Positions 8,209 through 17,283 of a DNA stretch of 64,000 nt are shown one piece after another. The DNA is taken from positions 62,001 through 126,000 of the forward strand of contig JAPWKG010000031.1 in NCBI GenBank assembly GCA_028283625.1, given 5' to 3'. The notes below the pieces were generated by a model. The model saw only the letters and a list, made by a program, of their open reading frames with translations. It was not told the origin of the DNA and did no database searches. This DNA is from Acidobacteriaceae bacterium. Lineage in GTDB: Bacteria; Acidobacteriota; Terriglobia; Terriglobales; Acidobacteriaceae. The position numbers and the translations under genes are program-made. Numbering within the stretch: the stretch's first letter is position 1; every line of letters starts with the position of its first letter.

Positions 8209-9363
8209 ATGTCGTTTTTTCCTGCATCACGAACAGGAAGCCCAAGCGTTAGTCGTAGAAACTTTATGCGGTTTGCCAGCATGGTGGCTGCCGGTACGGC
8301 GCTCCCATTCGCGGATCCATTTACAGAGCGCACACTAGCGCAGATTCCGACGCTGAAGCATGCCCCTCCGCCAGACGCGGTCCTGATCAATCTCAATGAG
8401 AATCCAATGGGACCCGCCCCCGAAGCATTGGAAGCAGCCTATGCTGCCACCAGGAACGGAGGCCGTTATCAAGATATACAGCACGCTCACCTCAAGCAGG
8501 CTTTGGCCGATCGAGAAGGATTGAAGCCAGATTACGTCCAAGAGTTTGCCGGCTCCAGCGATGCGTTATTGCGAATCGTGCTTGCGTTTACTTCTCCCTC
8601 AAGACCTCTCATCGTTGGAGACCCAACCTTTGAGGCCGCGGAAAAGACCGCCAGGCTTGCGGGTGCTCCCGTGATTCGCGTACCGCTGACCAAGACGTAT
8701 GCCTTCGACGTGAAAGCAATGGTGGCAGCATCGCCGAACGCAGGTCTTTATTACATTGTCAGTCCTAATAATCCGACGGGTACAGTTACTCCGCTGGCAG
8801 ATGTGAAGTGGTTGCTGGAGAACAAGCCGAAGGGAAGCATCGTGCTTCTGGACGAGGCGTACATTCATATCGCGAAAGATGGCGGTGAGCCAGCTTCTGG
8901 GCTTGTTGCTGCAGACAAAGACATCATTGTGCTCAGAACCTTCTCTAAGATCTATGGATTAGCGGGATTGCGTGCTGGAGCTGCGTTCGCGCGGCCAGAT
9001 CTGCTCGACAAAATCAGAATCTACAGCAGCTTTCTAATGCCGGCTTCCGGTATGGCTGCAGCGGTGGCCAGCCTCAATAGCAAAGGATTAGTAGAGCAAC
9101 GCCGCACGACCATTACGAATATCCGTGAAGATGTTCTGAGCTTTCTCGAAAAGCAGAACACGCCCTATATCCCCAACTCTCAAGCGAACTGCTTCATGTT
9201 CGACGCGAAACGCCCCGGAGGCGAAGTGATTGAAGCTCTTCAAGAGCAAAAGGTATATGTCGGGAGAGCTTGGCCGATTTATCCAACGTATGTTCGCGTA
9301 ACCGTTGGAACCAAAGAGGACATGGAGAAGTTCAAAGCGGCCTTTGTAAAGGTCACGACATGA
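8209..9363 (+). CDS. HisC-like PLP aminotransferase with Tat signal
   Basis: 384 residues. The N-terminus carries a twin-arginine signal (SRRNFMRFA, then an Ala/Gly-rich hydrophobic stretch ending near residue 34), followed by a class I/II aminotransferase fold. LNENPMGPAPEALEA and VSPNNPTGTVTPL match histidinol-phosphate aminotransferases; Lys247 in TFSKIYGLAGLR should hold the PLP Schiff base. Cytoplasmic HisC lacks a signal, so this version is probably folded with its cofactor and exported to the periplasm. GGAG precedes the ATG by about 7 bases. It sits at the end of the transporter operon. An N-terminal Tat signal on a HisC-like enzyme is known in some Gram-negatives, but the substrate is not known to me. 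Confidence 0.87.
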   Translation: MSFFPASRTGSPSVSRRNFMRFASMVAAGTALPFADPFTERTLAQIPTLKHAPPPDAVLINLNENPMGPAPEALEAAYAATRNGGRYQDIQHAHLKQALADREGLKPDYVQEFAGSSDALLRIVLAFTSPSRPLIVGDPTFEAAEKTARLAGAPVIRVPLTKTYAFDVKAMVAASPNAGLYYIVSPNNPTGTVTPLADVKWLLENKPKGSIVLLDEAYIHIAKDGGEPASGLVAADKDIIVLRTFSKIYGLAGLRAGAAFARPDLLDKIRIYSSFLMPASGMAAAVASLNSKGLVEQRRTTITNIREDVLSFLEKQNTPYIPNSQANCFMFDAKRPGGEVIEALQEQKVYVGRAWPIYPTYVRVTVGTKEDMEKFKAAFVKVTT

Positions 9364-9373
9364 TGCTGATTCC

Positions 9374-9553
9374 CCTGGCGAGCGTGTCGCCAGGTTCAGC
9401 GGCCGGGGGCAACACCGGCGCTGTGGCCGATGGACTCTGAAGAGTCCGATCGGAGGGGCCGGGGCAGGTGAACAACAGCCCCGGCGTGATGTGGTTGAGC
9501 GCTTGGAGCAGCGCTCAACCCACTGGCCGGGGGGGGCCGACACCCTCCCCCGG
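9374..9553. other. Dense array of GC-rich hairpins (candidate structured RNA)
   Basis: The gene-free stretch 9364-9635 holds at least four perfect hairpins and a fifth possible one: 9374-9381/9387-9394; 9432-9437/9442-9447 with a TGAA loop; 9458-9465/9478-9485; 9494-9503/9510-9519; and CCGGGGG 9527-9533 with CCCCCGG 9547-9553. None is followed by a T run on the plus strand, so a simple terminator does not explain it. It could be a riboswitch-like leader of the next gene, a small RNA on either strand, or an intergenic repeat. I could not match it to cobalamin, SAM, TPP or c-di-GMP consensus elements. Confidence 0.5.
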
Positions 9554-9635
9554 TTACAGAAATTCTACGGATCCGCAAGCCTGCTTTCAGGAGCGAATCC
9601 AGCGTTACGAGAAGGAACAATAGGAAAGCTAACTC

Positions 9636-10610
9636 ATGAAACGTCTCGCTATTACCGCCACGCTGCTCGCTTCTTCTGTGCTCACTGCTCAAACACCTTC
9701 GGCCGTTTCATCCGATCCGGAGCCAGATGCAAAGCACCCGGCCCGCCTTGTAGAAATCGCAGTGCCTTCCCATGGGGAACAGCTTCTCGGCGCACTTTAC
9801 TTAGCTGCAGGAGTGACTCCACACCCTACGGTAATTTTGAACCACGGGTTCCCGGGGTTTGAGCAGAATCTCGATCTTGCTCAGGCTCTTCGTCGCGAAG
9901 GCTATAACGTACTGGCTGTGCACTACCGAGGAAGCTGGGGAGTGAAGGGAGCGTTTTCCTACACTCATGCGCTGGAGGATGCGGACGCAGAGGTCGCATG
10001 GATCACCTCTCCAGAGAACGCAACGAAATACAATGTCGATTCACATCGCATCGTACTCATTGGGCATTCTCTTGGAGGGTTTATTGCCGCTTCAGCGACG
10101 GCGCATAACCCCGGGGTTGCGGCCGCCGTTCTGATCTCTTCCGCATCCATTGGTCATCGCTTCGCAGATGCGGAGCCTGCTGATCGTGAGAAGGCGATTG
10201 CTTCCTACGTCGATAAGGCGAACCCGGTTGAGTTCCTCGCGCTTGCTGGTACGTCGCCTGCTTCGCTGGGAGAGGAAAGCTTTGATCATCGTCGTGATTG
10301 GGAGCTATACAACTTCGCGCCTGCGATTGGCAAACGTCCCGTATTGCTAATCACTGCCAACGATGGCACTGGCCCAAATAGCGAAGCGCTGAAGCAGGCT
10401 CTGCAGCGCAAAGGCAACTCACAGGTGCAGCACGTTGAGATTGCTACGGATCATTCCTTTAGTGACCATCGTATTGCTCTTGAAGCTGCAATACTCTCAT
10501 GGCTGGAAAAGCAGGCGGTGTTGCGCGCAAGTTCTTTGAAGGACACATCCTCGATCCGAATCATTGATGATCCTATTTGCGAGAGCGGATCGTTTCACTG
10601 TGCATCGTAA
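9636..10610 (+). CDS. Secreted alpha/beta hydrolase
   Basis: 324 residues. A signal peptide (MKRLAITATLLASSVLTAQ) is preceded by AGGAAAG 8 bases before the ATG. The fold is a dienelactone-hydrolase/BAAT-like alpha/beta hydrolase: GHSLGG nucleophile elbow with Ser145, a NHGFPG oxyanion-hole region, and a likely catalytic His in TDHSFSDHR near the C-terminus, with the acid probably in the ITANDGTG loop. It hydrolyses an ester or amide in the periplasm; the substrate is not evident. It stands behind the hairpin array at 9374-9553 and is the last plus-strand gene before a convergent locus. Confidence 0.83.
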   Translation: MKRLAITATLLASSVLTAQTPSAVSSDPEPDAKHPARLVEIAVPSHGEQLLGALYLAAGVTPHPTVILNHGFPGFEQNLDLAQALRREGYNVLAVHYRGSWGVKGAFSYTHALEDADAEVAWITSPENATKYNVDSHRIVLIGHSLGGFIAASATAHNPGVAAAVLISSASIGHRFADAEPADREKAIASYVDKANPVEFLALAGTSPASLGEESFDHRRDWELYNFAPAIGKRPVLLITANDGTGPNSEALKQALQRKGNSQVQHVEIATDHSFSDHRIALEAAILSWLEKQAVLRASSLKDTSSIRIIDDPICESGSFHCAS

Positions 10611-10683
10611 CCGCCCGGCCGACGAGTAAATCAGCTGAGATAAAGGAGCGTGCATAATCACACGTTCAAGAAGGGAAAGCAAA

Positions 10684-10745
10684 AGCCCCTCGCGCGCTCT
10701 GTTGCTAGGCAAAAGCCTAAGATGCAACAGAGAAGGCGAGGGGCT
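10684..10745 (-). terminator. Compound terminator for the porin operon
   Basis: Nested inverted repeats: AGCCCCTCGC (10684-10693) with GCGAGGGGCT (10736-10745), an inner CTCTGTTGC/GCAACAGAG arm and a TAGGC/GCCTA tip. Read on the minus strand the outer stem is followed by TTTTGCTTT, so it terminates the minus-strand porin unit, and perhaps also the plus-strand hydrolase. Confidence 0.85.
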
Positions 10746-10772
10746 GAAGGTTGACTTCTGCTGGCCCGCGAA

Positions 10773-12536
10773 CTACGGCAGGATGTAGCGGAAGCTGGTG
10801 TACACCATGTTGTTCGTAGCCTTGGGGGCTCCGCCTACGCCTGCCCAACCACTGCGAGTCAGGTAGCTGTAGGCAACGCCATACTGCAGTTTGCCTGCGG
10901 GGCCGCTGTAAATACGGTAGAGCCAGCCTACAGAGCCCTGCGTGATGTCGCGCGTTGCGCCGACGCAGGCCCCAGAGCCGGGAGCATAGCCTGAGCCGCT
11001 GGTCGGTACAGCCTCGACGTTGCAACCGCTGTTGTTTGCTGTAATCGGAGCATAACCCACCAGGGTTCCGGCGCTGTTCATGTAGGTCGTTCTCTGAACG
11101 TACTCCGTACCTGCGTACAGGAAGAGGTCAAGCTTGGGGTTCGGATGAGCTTCGACGGAGAGCAGTCCCTGAGCGTTGCGCAAGGGCTCCAGCGTGCCAT
11201 TCGGGTGCACCGTGACATCAGGCAGCAGCGATGCGCCATAACGACCGGTACCGTCTCCACCGACTACGTGTAGGCCAATGCTTGCCTTGGACGTTACGGG
11301 GAAGCGAGCGCTGGCTACAAATCCACCGCCAACCTTCGTATCGTTCTGAGCGTCCGCAGAGCTACCCGTGGTGGGGTAGTAGCGATCGCGGAAGAAGCGC
11401 ACGACGCCGCCAAGCTCATAGTGACCAAAACCAGGATCAAACGAGAACTTCGCGATCACATCCGGAGCTACCTGGTTGGTGTAGTTTGCGGAGGGGTTGT
11501 TCAGGCCGCCTGCAGCACCTGCGGATCCGAAAAAGAAGTTCGACGGAGCGTTGCTCGCGCTGAACTGATACTGCGAGTTTTCCAAAGCGACAGCCAGGGT
11601 GACCTGATGCGTGAGCTCCTGCTGGTAGCGGAAGCCAGCCTGCCGGGTGTAAGTGTAACCAACGTGCAGGTTGCCGTCGAAGAAGAGCGGAAGCGCTTCC
11701 TGTCCTGGCATGGCCTTGGTCTTGTCCTCACTCAACAGAGTCCACATTTCGCCGCCGGTAAAGGTGCTGTGCGCCATGTGAGCCTGAGCCCATGCCTGAC
11801 GTACGCGCAGCGTGTAGCTGTTTGTCTGCAGGTTGTTCGACGTTGTTCCGGCCGAGAGGAAGTCGCCTTCGAAGTAGCCGCTGATGGTGCCGAAAGGAAC
11901 CTTGCCACTGGCAAGGAACGAAAGACGCGATTGACGGGCCGACGGTACCCATTCGCTGGTATGAGCTTCACCGGCTCCGGGGTAAGGAGTTGCATTGAAG
12001 TTCGTGTAGATATCAGCGTTCATCGCGCGCTGGCGCCACACGCTTTCCGCTGCGAGGAAGCCACCAGGCGTAAGCGTGATGCCCTTGTAGTGGATGGAAG
12101 CAGGCTGATCGATGGCATGACGCATTGCTTCCTGCGACTTCTGCACATCCTGAACTTCTGAAGCCATTGCAACGCTCGAGCTGTGGACTTCATCCACCTG
12201 GGCCTTAACGGCATTGAGCGTATCGGTGTTCTGCTGCAGAGTTGTCGTCAGTTCCTGCGACTGGGTAGCTACGGTAGTTGCCTGCTGGTTTGCAGTGGCC
12301 TGCAGAGTTTGAATGCGGGCATCGCGTTCCGCGAGCTGTTGTTTTAGCCCATCGATCTGGCCTTGAAGGTCGTCATGCATCTGACGAATCTGCTCAGCGA
12401 GCGAGGGTTGAGCAGGCTTGCGGCTTGCGGTCTTACGAGTAGGAGTTGTTTTATGGGTGGTTTGAGCGGACAGGTGTGGGGCAGCGCTCGTTACGAGCGC
12501 TGCCGCAACCAGTGCGGATCGTAGAGTTGTATGCAT
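10773..12536 (-). CDS. DcaP-like outer-membrane porin with coiled-coil N-terminus
   Basis: 587 residues: signal peptide (1-25), basic/Pro linker, a heptad-rich coiled coil (about 45-145; AEQIRQMHDDLQGQIDGLKQ), then a beta barrel with alternating aromatic strands ending SFRYILP. ARQSRLSFLASGKVP and ISGYFEGDF are like DcaP-family trimeric porins, which use an N-terminal coiled coil and favour dicarboxylates and other anions. It is the last gene of a minus-strand set with an OFA antiporter (55 bases upstream) and an FdhF-like enzyme, which fits entry of formate, oxalate or a similar acid. Assignment to DcaP rather than another porin family is moderate. Confidence 0.78.
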   Translation of the reverse strand: MHTTLRSALVAAALVTSAAPHLSAQTTHKTTPTRKTASRKPAQPSLAEQIRQMHDDLQGQIDGLKQQLAERDARIQTLQATANQQATTVATQSQELTTTLQQNTDTLNAVKAQVDEVHSSSVAMASEVQDVQKSQEAMRHAIDQPASIHYKGITLTPGGFLAAESVWRQRAMNADIYTNFNATPYPGAGEAHTSEWVPSARQSRLSFLASGKVPFGTISGYFEGDFLSAGTTSNNLQTNSYTLRVRQAWAQAHMAHSTFTGGEMWTLLSEDKTKAMPGQEALPLFFDGNLHVGYTYTRQAGFRYQQELTHQVTLAVALENSQYQFSASNAPSNFFFGSAGAAGGLNNPSANYTNQVAPDVIAKFSFDPGFGHYELGGVVRFFRDRYYPTTGSSADAQNDTKVGGGFVASARFPVTSKASIGLHVVGGDGTGRYGASLLPDVTVHPNGTLEPLRNAQGLLSVEAHPNPKLDLFLYAGTEYVQRTTYMNSAGTLVGYAPITANNSGCNVEAVPTSGSGYAPGSGACVGATRDITQGSVGWLYRIYSGPAGKLQYGVAYSYLTRSGWAGVGGAPKATNNMVYTSFRYILP

Positions 12537-12591
12537 CTTGCCTCACTGACAATATTTCGTTTGAAACCTGACGATGGACTTCTTCGAGTCG

Positions 12592-13818
12592 CTATCGAGC
12601 GGAGGTCGTGGGAGCCGCCGATGGTTTTGGCGGGCGGACGATGAAGGGAAGTACCGCGGAAACGAGCATGATCACGGACAGGGCATGCAGGCCGCTGGTG
12701 TAGCTGTCGCTTGTCTGACGAAGATGTGCGACGAGTAGAGGGCCAAAGGCGCTGGCAAATCCCCATGCGGTCAAAAGCAGACCGTAAATAGGACCAACGT
12801 ACTTTGCACCGAAGTAATCCGCCGTAAATGCCGGCATGGTGCCGAATCCGCCGCCGTAGCACATCAGAATGATGAACACCACGAAGGTGAGCGGAGCGGT
12901 TGAGCGAATGCTGGGCAGGAGCCAGAACAACACTGCCTGCAGGAGGAACATGATGAGGAAGGTGAAGCGACGCGTCAGATAATCCGATGCAGCTGACCAC
13001 GCAACACGGCCGAGCGCATTTCCGATGCTGACAATACCCACCATTTCCGCAGCCACGATCGCCGTTACACGCGTCAGTTCCTGGAAGATTGGGGCTTCCT
13101 GCGAAATGATCGAGATACCGGCAGAGGTGTTCAGGAACAGCAGAAGCCAGAGAGCCCACCACTGCCAGCTCTTGAGCGCTTCAGCAAGGGTGAAGTCATG
13201 CGGTGCCTGAGACTTCGAGGTAACCGCAGCAGGGGTCCAGCCTTCAGGCTTCCAGCCCGTAGGAGGGTTCTGCATGCAGAATCCTGTGAGCACAGCGACA
13301 ATCAGGTAAGCGATGCCGAGGTAGAAGAAGGTCCGCGTAACGCCAACCGTTTGGATCAGGTGGGTTGCAACGGGGGCCGTGATGAGCGCACCAGCGCCAA
13401 ATCCGCCTACGGCAATACCCGTCATGAGGCCGCGCTTATCGGGGAACCACTTCAGCAGAACCGATACAGGGATGATGTATGCGAAACCTAGGCCAATGCC
13501 ACCGATAACGCCATAGGTCAGGTACAGCCACCAGAGGCGTCCATCGGTAAAGCTGGCAAGAATGGAACCCAGTCCATAAAGAAAGCCACCCGTAACGGCA
13601 ACAACGCGCGGTCCACTGCGGTCGTTCCAGAGCCCGCCGAAGAAGGCTGCGAAGCCGAGAACCATAATGGAAATCGTGAAGGTCAAAGTGACCTGTGCGA
13701 TTGTCCAATGAAATTGTGTCGCTAGCGGCTTACGGAAGACGCTCCATGCGTATACAGCTCCGAGGGCCACTTGCAATAAAACGCCGGCCAGAGCAATGCC
13801 CCACCGCTTTGTGTTCAC
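12592..13818 (-). CDS. OFA-family MFS transporter (oxalate/formate antiporter type)
   Basis: 408 residues with twelve membrane segments. GVLLQVALGAVYAWSVFRKPL at the N-terminus and GGIGLGFAYIIPVSVLLKWFPDKRGL are signatures of the oxalate/formate antiporter family typified by OxlT, which exchanges divalent oxalate for formate. Neighbours strengthen this: an FdhF/YdeP oxidoreductase 65 bases upstream and a porin 55 bases downstream on the same strand. I infer uptake of oxalate or formate, or exchange of the two; some OFA members carry other monocarboxylates such as pyruvate or lactate. Confidence 0.85.
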   Translation of the reverse strand: MNTKRWGIALAGVLLQVALGAVYAWSVFRKPLATQFHWTIAQVTLTFTISIMVLGFAAFFGGLWNDRSGPRVVAVTGGFLYGLGSILASFTDGRLWWLYLTYGVIGGIGLGFAYIIPVSVLLKWFPDKRGLMTGIAVGGFGAGALITAPVATHLIQTVGVTRTFFYLGIAYLIVAVLTGFCMQNPPTGWKPEGWTPAAVTSKSQAPHDFTLAEALKSWQWWALWLLLFLNTSAGISIISQEAPIFQELTRVTAIVAAEMVGIVSIGNALGRVAWSAASDYLTRRFTFLIMFLLQAVLFWLLPSIRSTAPLTFVVFIILMCYGGGFGTMPAFTADYFGAKYVGPIYGLLLTAWGFASAFGPLLVAHLRQTSDSYTSGLHALSVIMLVSAVLPFIVRPPKPSAAPTTSAR

Positions 13819-13883
13819 TGGTTTGAATCTCCTTGATATTTAGAGCTGCTTGAGAATGCTATTTGTCTTGCTGGGATCGTTTG

Positions 13884-16379
13884 CTATGGAGCAAACGATC
13901 CCGGAACCAACTGCTCATGCCACGGCGCCGGGAGATACACGCCTTCTTCGCCTGTCTTCTCGACCGTGATGATGATGTGCTTGGCCGCAGGCTGATGGCT
14001 CGTATCTGCCACGCTGTTGATCGGCAGCAATACGTTCAGCTCGGGGAAGTAGCCTGCACAATCGCCGCGCTGCAGCCGGTAGGGAACGACTACGAAACGC
14101 TTCGCGTAGCGCTTCTGTCCCTGGAAGTAGCTGGTGATGTTGATGATGCTGCCAGATTCCAGACCACGCTCGGCCATGTCCTCTGTATTCATCATGAGCA
14201 CGCGGCGCTCGTTGTGAATACCGCGGTAATGATCGTTCCAGTCGTACACCGTGGTATTGAACTGGTCATGGCTGCGGATCGTGGTGACGACCAACTGACC
14301 AGGCTGCAAATCGTGCTGCGGCAACTCGGCAACCGTAAAGTTTGCCTTTCCGGTCTTGGTATCGCTGAAGTCGCCTTCACGAGGCTTGTTCGGCAGATAG
14401 AAGCCGAACTTCTGGCGTACCTTGTCGTTATAGCCATCGCAGCCGGGAATAACCTTTGCAATCAGATCTCTGATGCGGTCGTAGTTATCCACCAGAGAAA
14501 GCCAATCGATGCGGGAGCGCTCCCCGAGCGTGCGTGCTGCAATGTGGCAAAGCATTGCGGGTTCCGACATCAGTTGATCGGATGCCGGCTCGAGTCGACC
14601 GTGGTACATCTCCACCACGCCCATGGAGTTTTCCGTGGTCTGGAACTGCTCTCCGGACTTCTGGCGGTCGATTTCCGTACGGCCGAGAGCAGGAAGAATT
14701 AAAGCTCTCTTACCGGCGACAAGGTGGCCACGATTCAGCTTGGTGCTGATCTGAACGGTCAGCCGCGTGCTCCGCATCGCTTCTGCCGTGTACTCCGTAT
14801 CCGGGGCAGCGGACAGGAAGTTGCCGCAGAGGCCGATGAAGACTTTCGCTTTGCCTGCATGCATTGCCTTGATGGATTCGACAACGTCGTATCCGTGGTG
14901 ACGAGGAGGATCAAAGCCAAAGACGCTCTGCAGTTTGTTGAGGAACGGTTCGCGGGGGCGTTCCCACACGCCCATCGTGCGGTCGCCCTGAACGTTGGAG
15001 TGGCCGCGGACAGGGCAGACACCGGCACCGGGCTTACCCAGTGCGCCGCGCAGAAGGTTGATGTTGACCAGTTCCTGGATGGCATGGACGGCGGTTTTCT
15101 GCTGGGTCAGGCCCAGGCACCAGGCCGTGATAATGCGGTCCGACTTGACGAGCAGTTCGGCCACTTCGCGCATGTGCTCGCGGGAAACCCCCGACTGCTT
15201 TACAAGAACGTCGAAATCCTCGCGTCGCAGCTGTGCCAGGAAGTCGTCGATGCCCGAGGTCTTCTCGCGAATGAACGCCCAGTCAAAGGCCTTGCCGGGG
15301 TTGGCATCTTCGATGGCCAACATCTCCTTCAGAATGCCCTTGAATAGAGGGACGTCGCCGTTGATGCGGACCTGAAGGTAAAGGTCTGTGAGCTTCTCCC
15401 CGTTGCCGATAACGCCCTTCGGTTCCTGCGGATCCTTGAAGCGAAGAAGGCCAGCCTCGACAAGCGGGTTAATCGAGATGATCTTGGCTCCGGCACGCTT
15501 GGCTTCCGCCAGCGTCGAGAGCATACGCGGATGATTGGTCGCCGGGTTATGCCCGATGAGGAAGATGACCTGCGCTTTGGCGAAGTCATCAATTTTGACG
15601 GTTCCCTTGCCGATTCCGATGGATTCGGTGAGCGCGGAGCCCGAGCTCTCATGGCACATATTGGAACAATCGGGAAGATTATTGGTTCCGAAGTGACGTG
15701 CAAAAACGCCGTACAGGAAGGCGGACTCATTGCTTGCTCGGCCGGAGGTGTAGAAAACAGCCTCATCCGGATTCTGCAAGCCGTTGAGTTCGTCGGCGAT
15801 CATCTGGTAAGCCTCACCCCAGCTGATAGGAGAGTAGTGTGTCGCGTTTTCACGCAGCACCATCGGCTGGGTCAGGCGACCCTGCTGCCCAAGCCAGAAC
15901 TCATCCTTATTCGACAGCTCTACCAACGAGTGCTTTGCGAAAAACGCAGCGTCGCACTTGCGAGAGTCTGTCTCCCAGGCAACAGCCTTGGCACCGTTTT
16001 CGCAGAATTCGAACATCTTGCGGTGCTTGTCGGACTCTGGCCACGCGCAGCTCATACAGTCAACGCCGTGCGAGTGGTTGAGTACGGTCAGCGTCCTTCC
16101 ACCACGAAGGAGCGACTTATTCATATAGAGGTGCTCGGTAGAACGAAGCACCGCGGCTACGCCAGCAGCATAGTGCTCCGGCTTGGTAAGCCGCATGGGG
16201 CGGAGATCGTCCGGAAACTGCGCTTGAATTGCGTGGGGCTTCCAGCTTGGCTGATCCATTGTCTCGAGCGCGGCGGCATCGGAAGAGATGGTCTGCGCAC
16301 CCATGCTGTTGTTCGCATGAGCCTGTGCCTGTTCGGACGGCTCCTGCGTCGATGTACTTTGAGTGGGAGTTGTGCCCAT
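13884..16379 (-). CDS. FdhF/YdeP-family molybdopterin oxidoreductase
   Basis: 831 residues from the ATG at 16377-16379, preceded by GGAGGG five bases upstream; an in-frame ATG at 16403 has no such site. The N-terminal CMSCAW supplies only two of the four cysteines of a classical [4Fe-4S] site, as usual in this family. SNMCHESSGSA carries the Cys expected to ligate molybdenum in place of the selenocysteine of FdhF. The bis-MGD domains run through the rest, ending in the beta-barrel dinucleotide-binding domain. Probable role: formate oxidation or a related anaerobic/acid-stress reaction in the cytoplasm. FdhD, needed for cofactor sulfuration, is encoded divergently, 0.9 kb away. Confidence 0.88.
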   Translation of the reverse strand: MGTTPTQSTSTQEPSEQAQAHANNSMGAQTISSDAAALETMDQPSWKPHAIQAQFPDDLRPMRLTKPEHYAAGVAAVLRSTEHLYMNKSLLRGGRTLTVLNHSHGVDCMSCAWPESDKHRKMFEFCENGAKAVAWETDSRKCDAAFFAKHSLVELSNKDEFWLGQQGRLTQPMVLRENATHYSPISWGEAYQMIADELNGLQNPDEAVFYTSGRASNESAFLYGVFARHFGTNNLPDCSNMCHESSGSALTESIGIGKGTVKIDDFAKAQVIFLIGHNPATNHPRMLSTLAEAKRAGAKIISINPLVEAGLLRFKDPQEPKGVIGNGEKLTDLYLQVRINGDVPLFKGILKEMLAIEDANPGKAFDWAFIREKTSGIDDFLAQLRREDFDVLVKQSGVSREHMREVAELLVKSDRIITAWCLGLTQQKTAVHAIQELVNINLLRGALGKPGAGVCPVRGHSNVQGDRTMGVWERPREPFLNKLQSVFGFDPPRHHGYDVVESIKAMHAGKAKVFIGLCGNFLSAAPDTEYTAEAMRSTRLTVQISTKLNRGHLVAGKRALILPALGRTEIDRQKSGEQFQTTENSMGVVEMYHGRLEPASDQLMSEPAMLCHIAARTLGERSRIDWLSLVDNYDRIRDLIAKVIPGCDGYNDKVRQKFGFYLPNKPREGDFSDTKTGKANFTVAELPQHDLQPGQLVVTTIRSHDQFNTTVYDWNDHYRGIHNERRVLMMNTEDMAERGLESGSIINITSYFQGQKRYAKRFVVVPYRLQRGDCAGYFPELNVLLPINSVADTSHQPAAKHIIITVEKTGEEGVYLPAPWHEQLVPGSFAP

Positions 16380-16455
16380 TTGTCCCTCCGGGAGATGATC
16401 CATAACTACTCGTTCTATTCCAAACTACACCTGAATCGATGCATAACGCTATATA

Positions 16456-16479
16456 TAATCGAACGCTTTGGTACGATTA
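16456..16479. promoter_or_regulatory. Palindromic operator candidate between fdhF-like gene and tetR
   Basis: TAATCG (16456-16461) and CGATTA (16474-16479) form a perfect inverted repeat around a 12-base centre, with two further symmetric bases (8 of 12 positions per half-site). It lies midway between the divergent oxidoreductase and TetR starts, next to an AT-rich TATATA box, the usual place and size for a TetR-family operator. Inferred to bind the adjacent repressor and control both directions. Confidence 0.5.
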
Positions 16480-16572
16480 CGCAGCCTAACCCTATTCTTT
16501 TCGTAGTAACATCGTCAAGCCTGACTACGGCGTGTGTGTTCTTTAGCCGGTATTCGACAGGAAGCGTATTTG

Positions 16573-17280
16573 ATGGCAACGAGACAAACACCGCCCCGTC
16601 CCAGAAGAAGTCGAAAGCCTGCGAGCGGACGCCCTCCGTTCGAGCAGGCTGCCGCCCGTCTGGATAGAATTCTGGGAATTGCTGCGGATGTTTTCCTTGA
16701 GGGTGGCTTTCAGGGCGTAACCATGGCGGAGATTGCGCGCACCGCAGGCGCCTCCAAAGAAACACTTTATACGCGGTTTCCCACAAAAGAAGACCTGTTT
16801 CGGGAAGCAATCTCTCGACGCACAGCGATTCTCCATGAGCAGTTCTCTCGTGTCCTAAATCAGGACGAACCGATAGAGCGCGTGCTGGAGATGTGCGGAG
16901 CCAATCTGCTGGACTTTATGTTGCTTCCCGAAACACAGAGGCTAAATCGCACGCTTATCGCCTGTGCGCCTCAGTTTCCCGAACTGGCGGAAGAGTTCTG
17001 GCGTTTGTGTCCGGAGCGTGAGCATAAGGAGCTACAGGCATATCTTGAGCGGCAGATGTCATTGGGAACCTTAGTGATTCTTGATCCCGCAAAGGCGTCG
17101 GAGTTCTTTTTTAGCCTTTGCCTGGGGCAGTTTCCCTCCCACGCCTCTATGCTGATGAGGGAGCCTCCGAGCGCCAGTGAACGAAAAACGCATGTCTGGA
17201 TTGCAGTGCAGGTGTTTCTCGCGGCTTACGGCCAGCAGCGTGTACTGTTTACGCAGCATGAATCTGTTGTATCTGAGTAA
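16573..17280 (+). CDS. TetR-family transcriptional regulator
   Basis: 235 residues from ATG 16573 with GGAAG 8 bases upstream; the frame is open further 5' but lacks a site. After a basic Pro/Arg tail, residues about 28-80 hold the TetR helix-turn-helix (ILGIAADVFLEGGFQGVTMAEIARTAGASKE.. then YTRFPTKEDLF). The C-terminal half is a helical ligand-binding domain of the AcrR-like type. It begins a three-gene unit with fdhD and a DUF7009 gene, divergent from the oxidoreductase-antiporter-porin genes, and probably represses both through the palindrome at 16456-16479. Ligand unknown; formate or oxalate are guesses from context. Confidence 0.88.
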   Translation: MATRQTPPRPRRSRKPASGRPPFEQAAARLDRILGIAADVFLEGGFQGVTMAEIARTAGASKETLYTRFPTKEDLFREAISRRTAILHEQFSRVLNQDEPIERVLEMCGANLLDFMLLPETQRLNRTLIACAPQFPELAEEFWRLCPEREHKELQAYLERQMSLGTLVILDPAKASEFFFSLCLGQFPSHASMLMREPPSASERKTHVWIAVQVFLAAYGQQRVLFTQHESVVSE

Positions 17281-17283
17281 CTC

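Noticed and set aside
9366..9560. Cobalamin riboswitch
   Set aside because: Hairpin density and a CCACTGG piece suggested it, but the B12 box and the GCCACTG context are missing.
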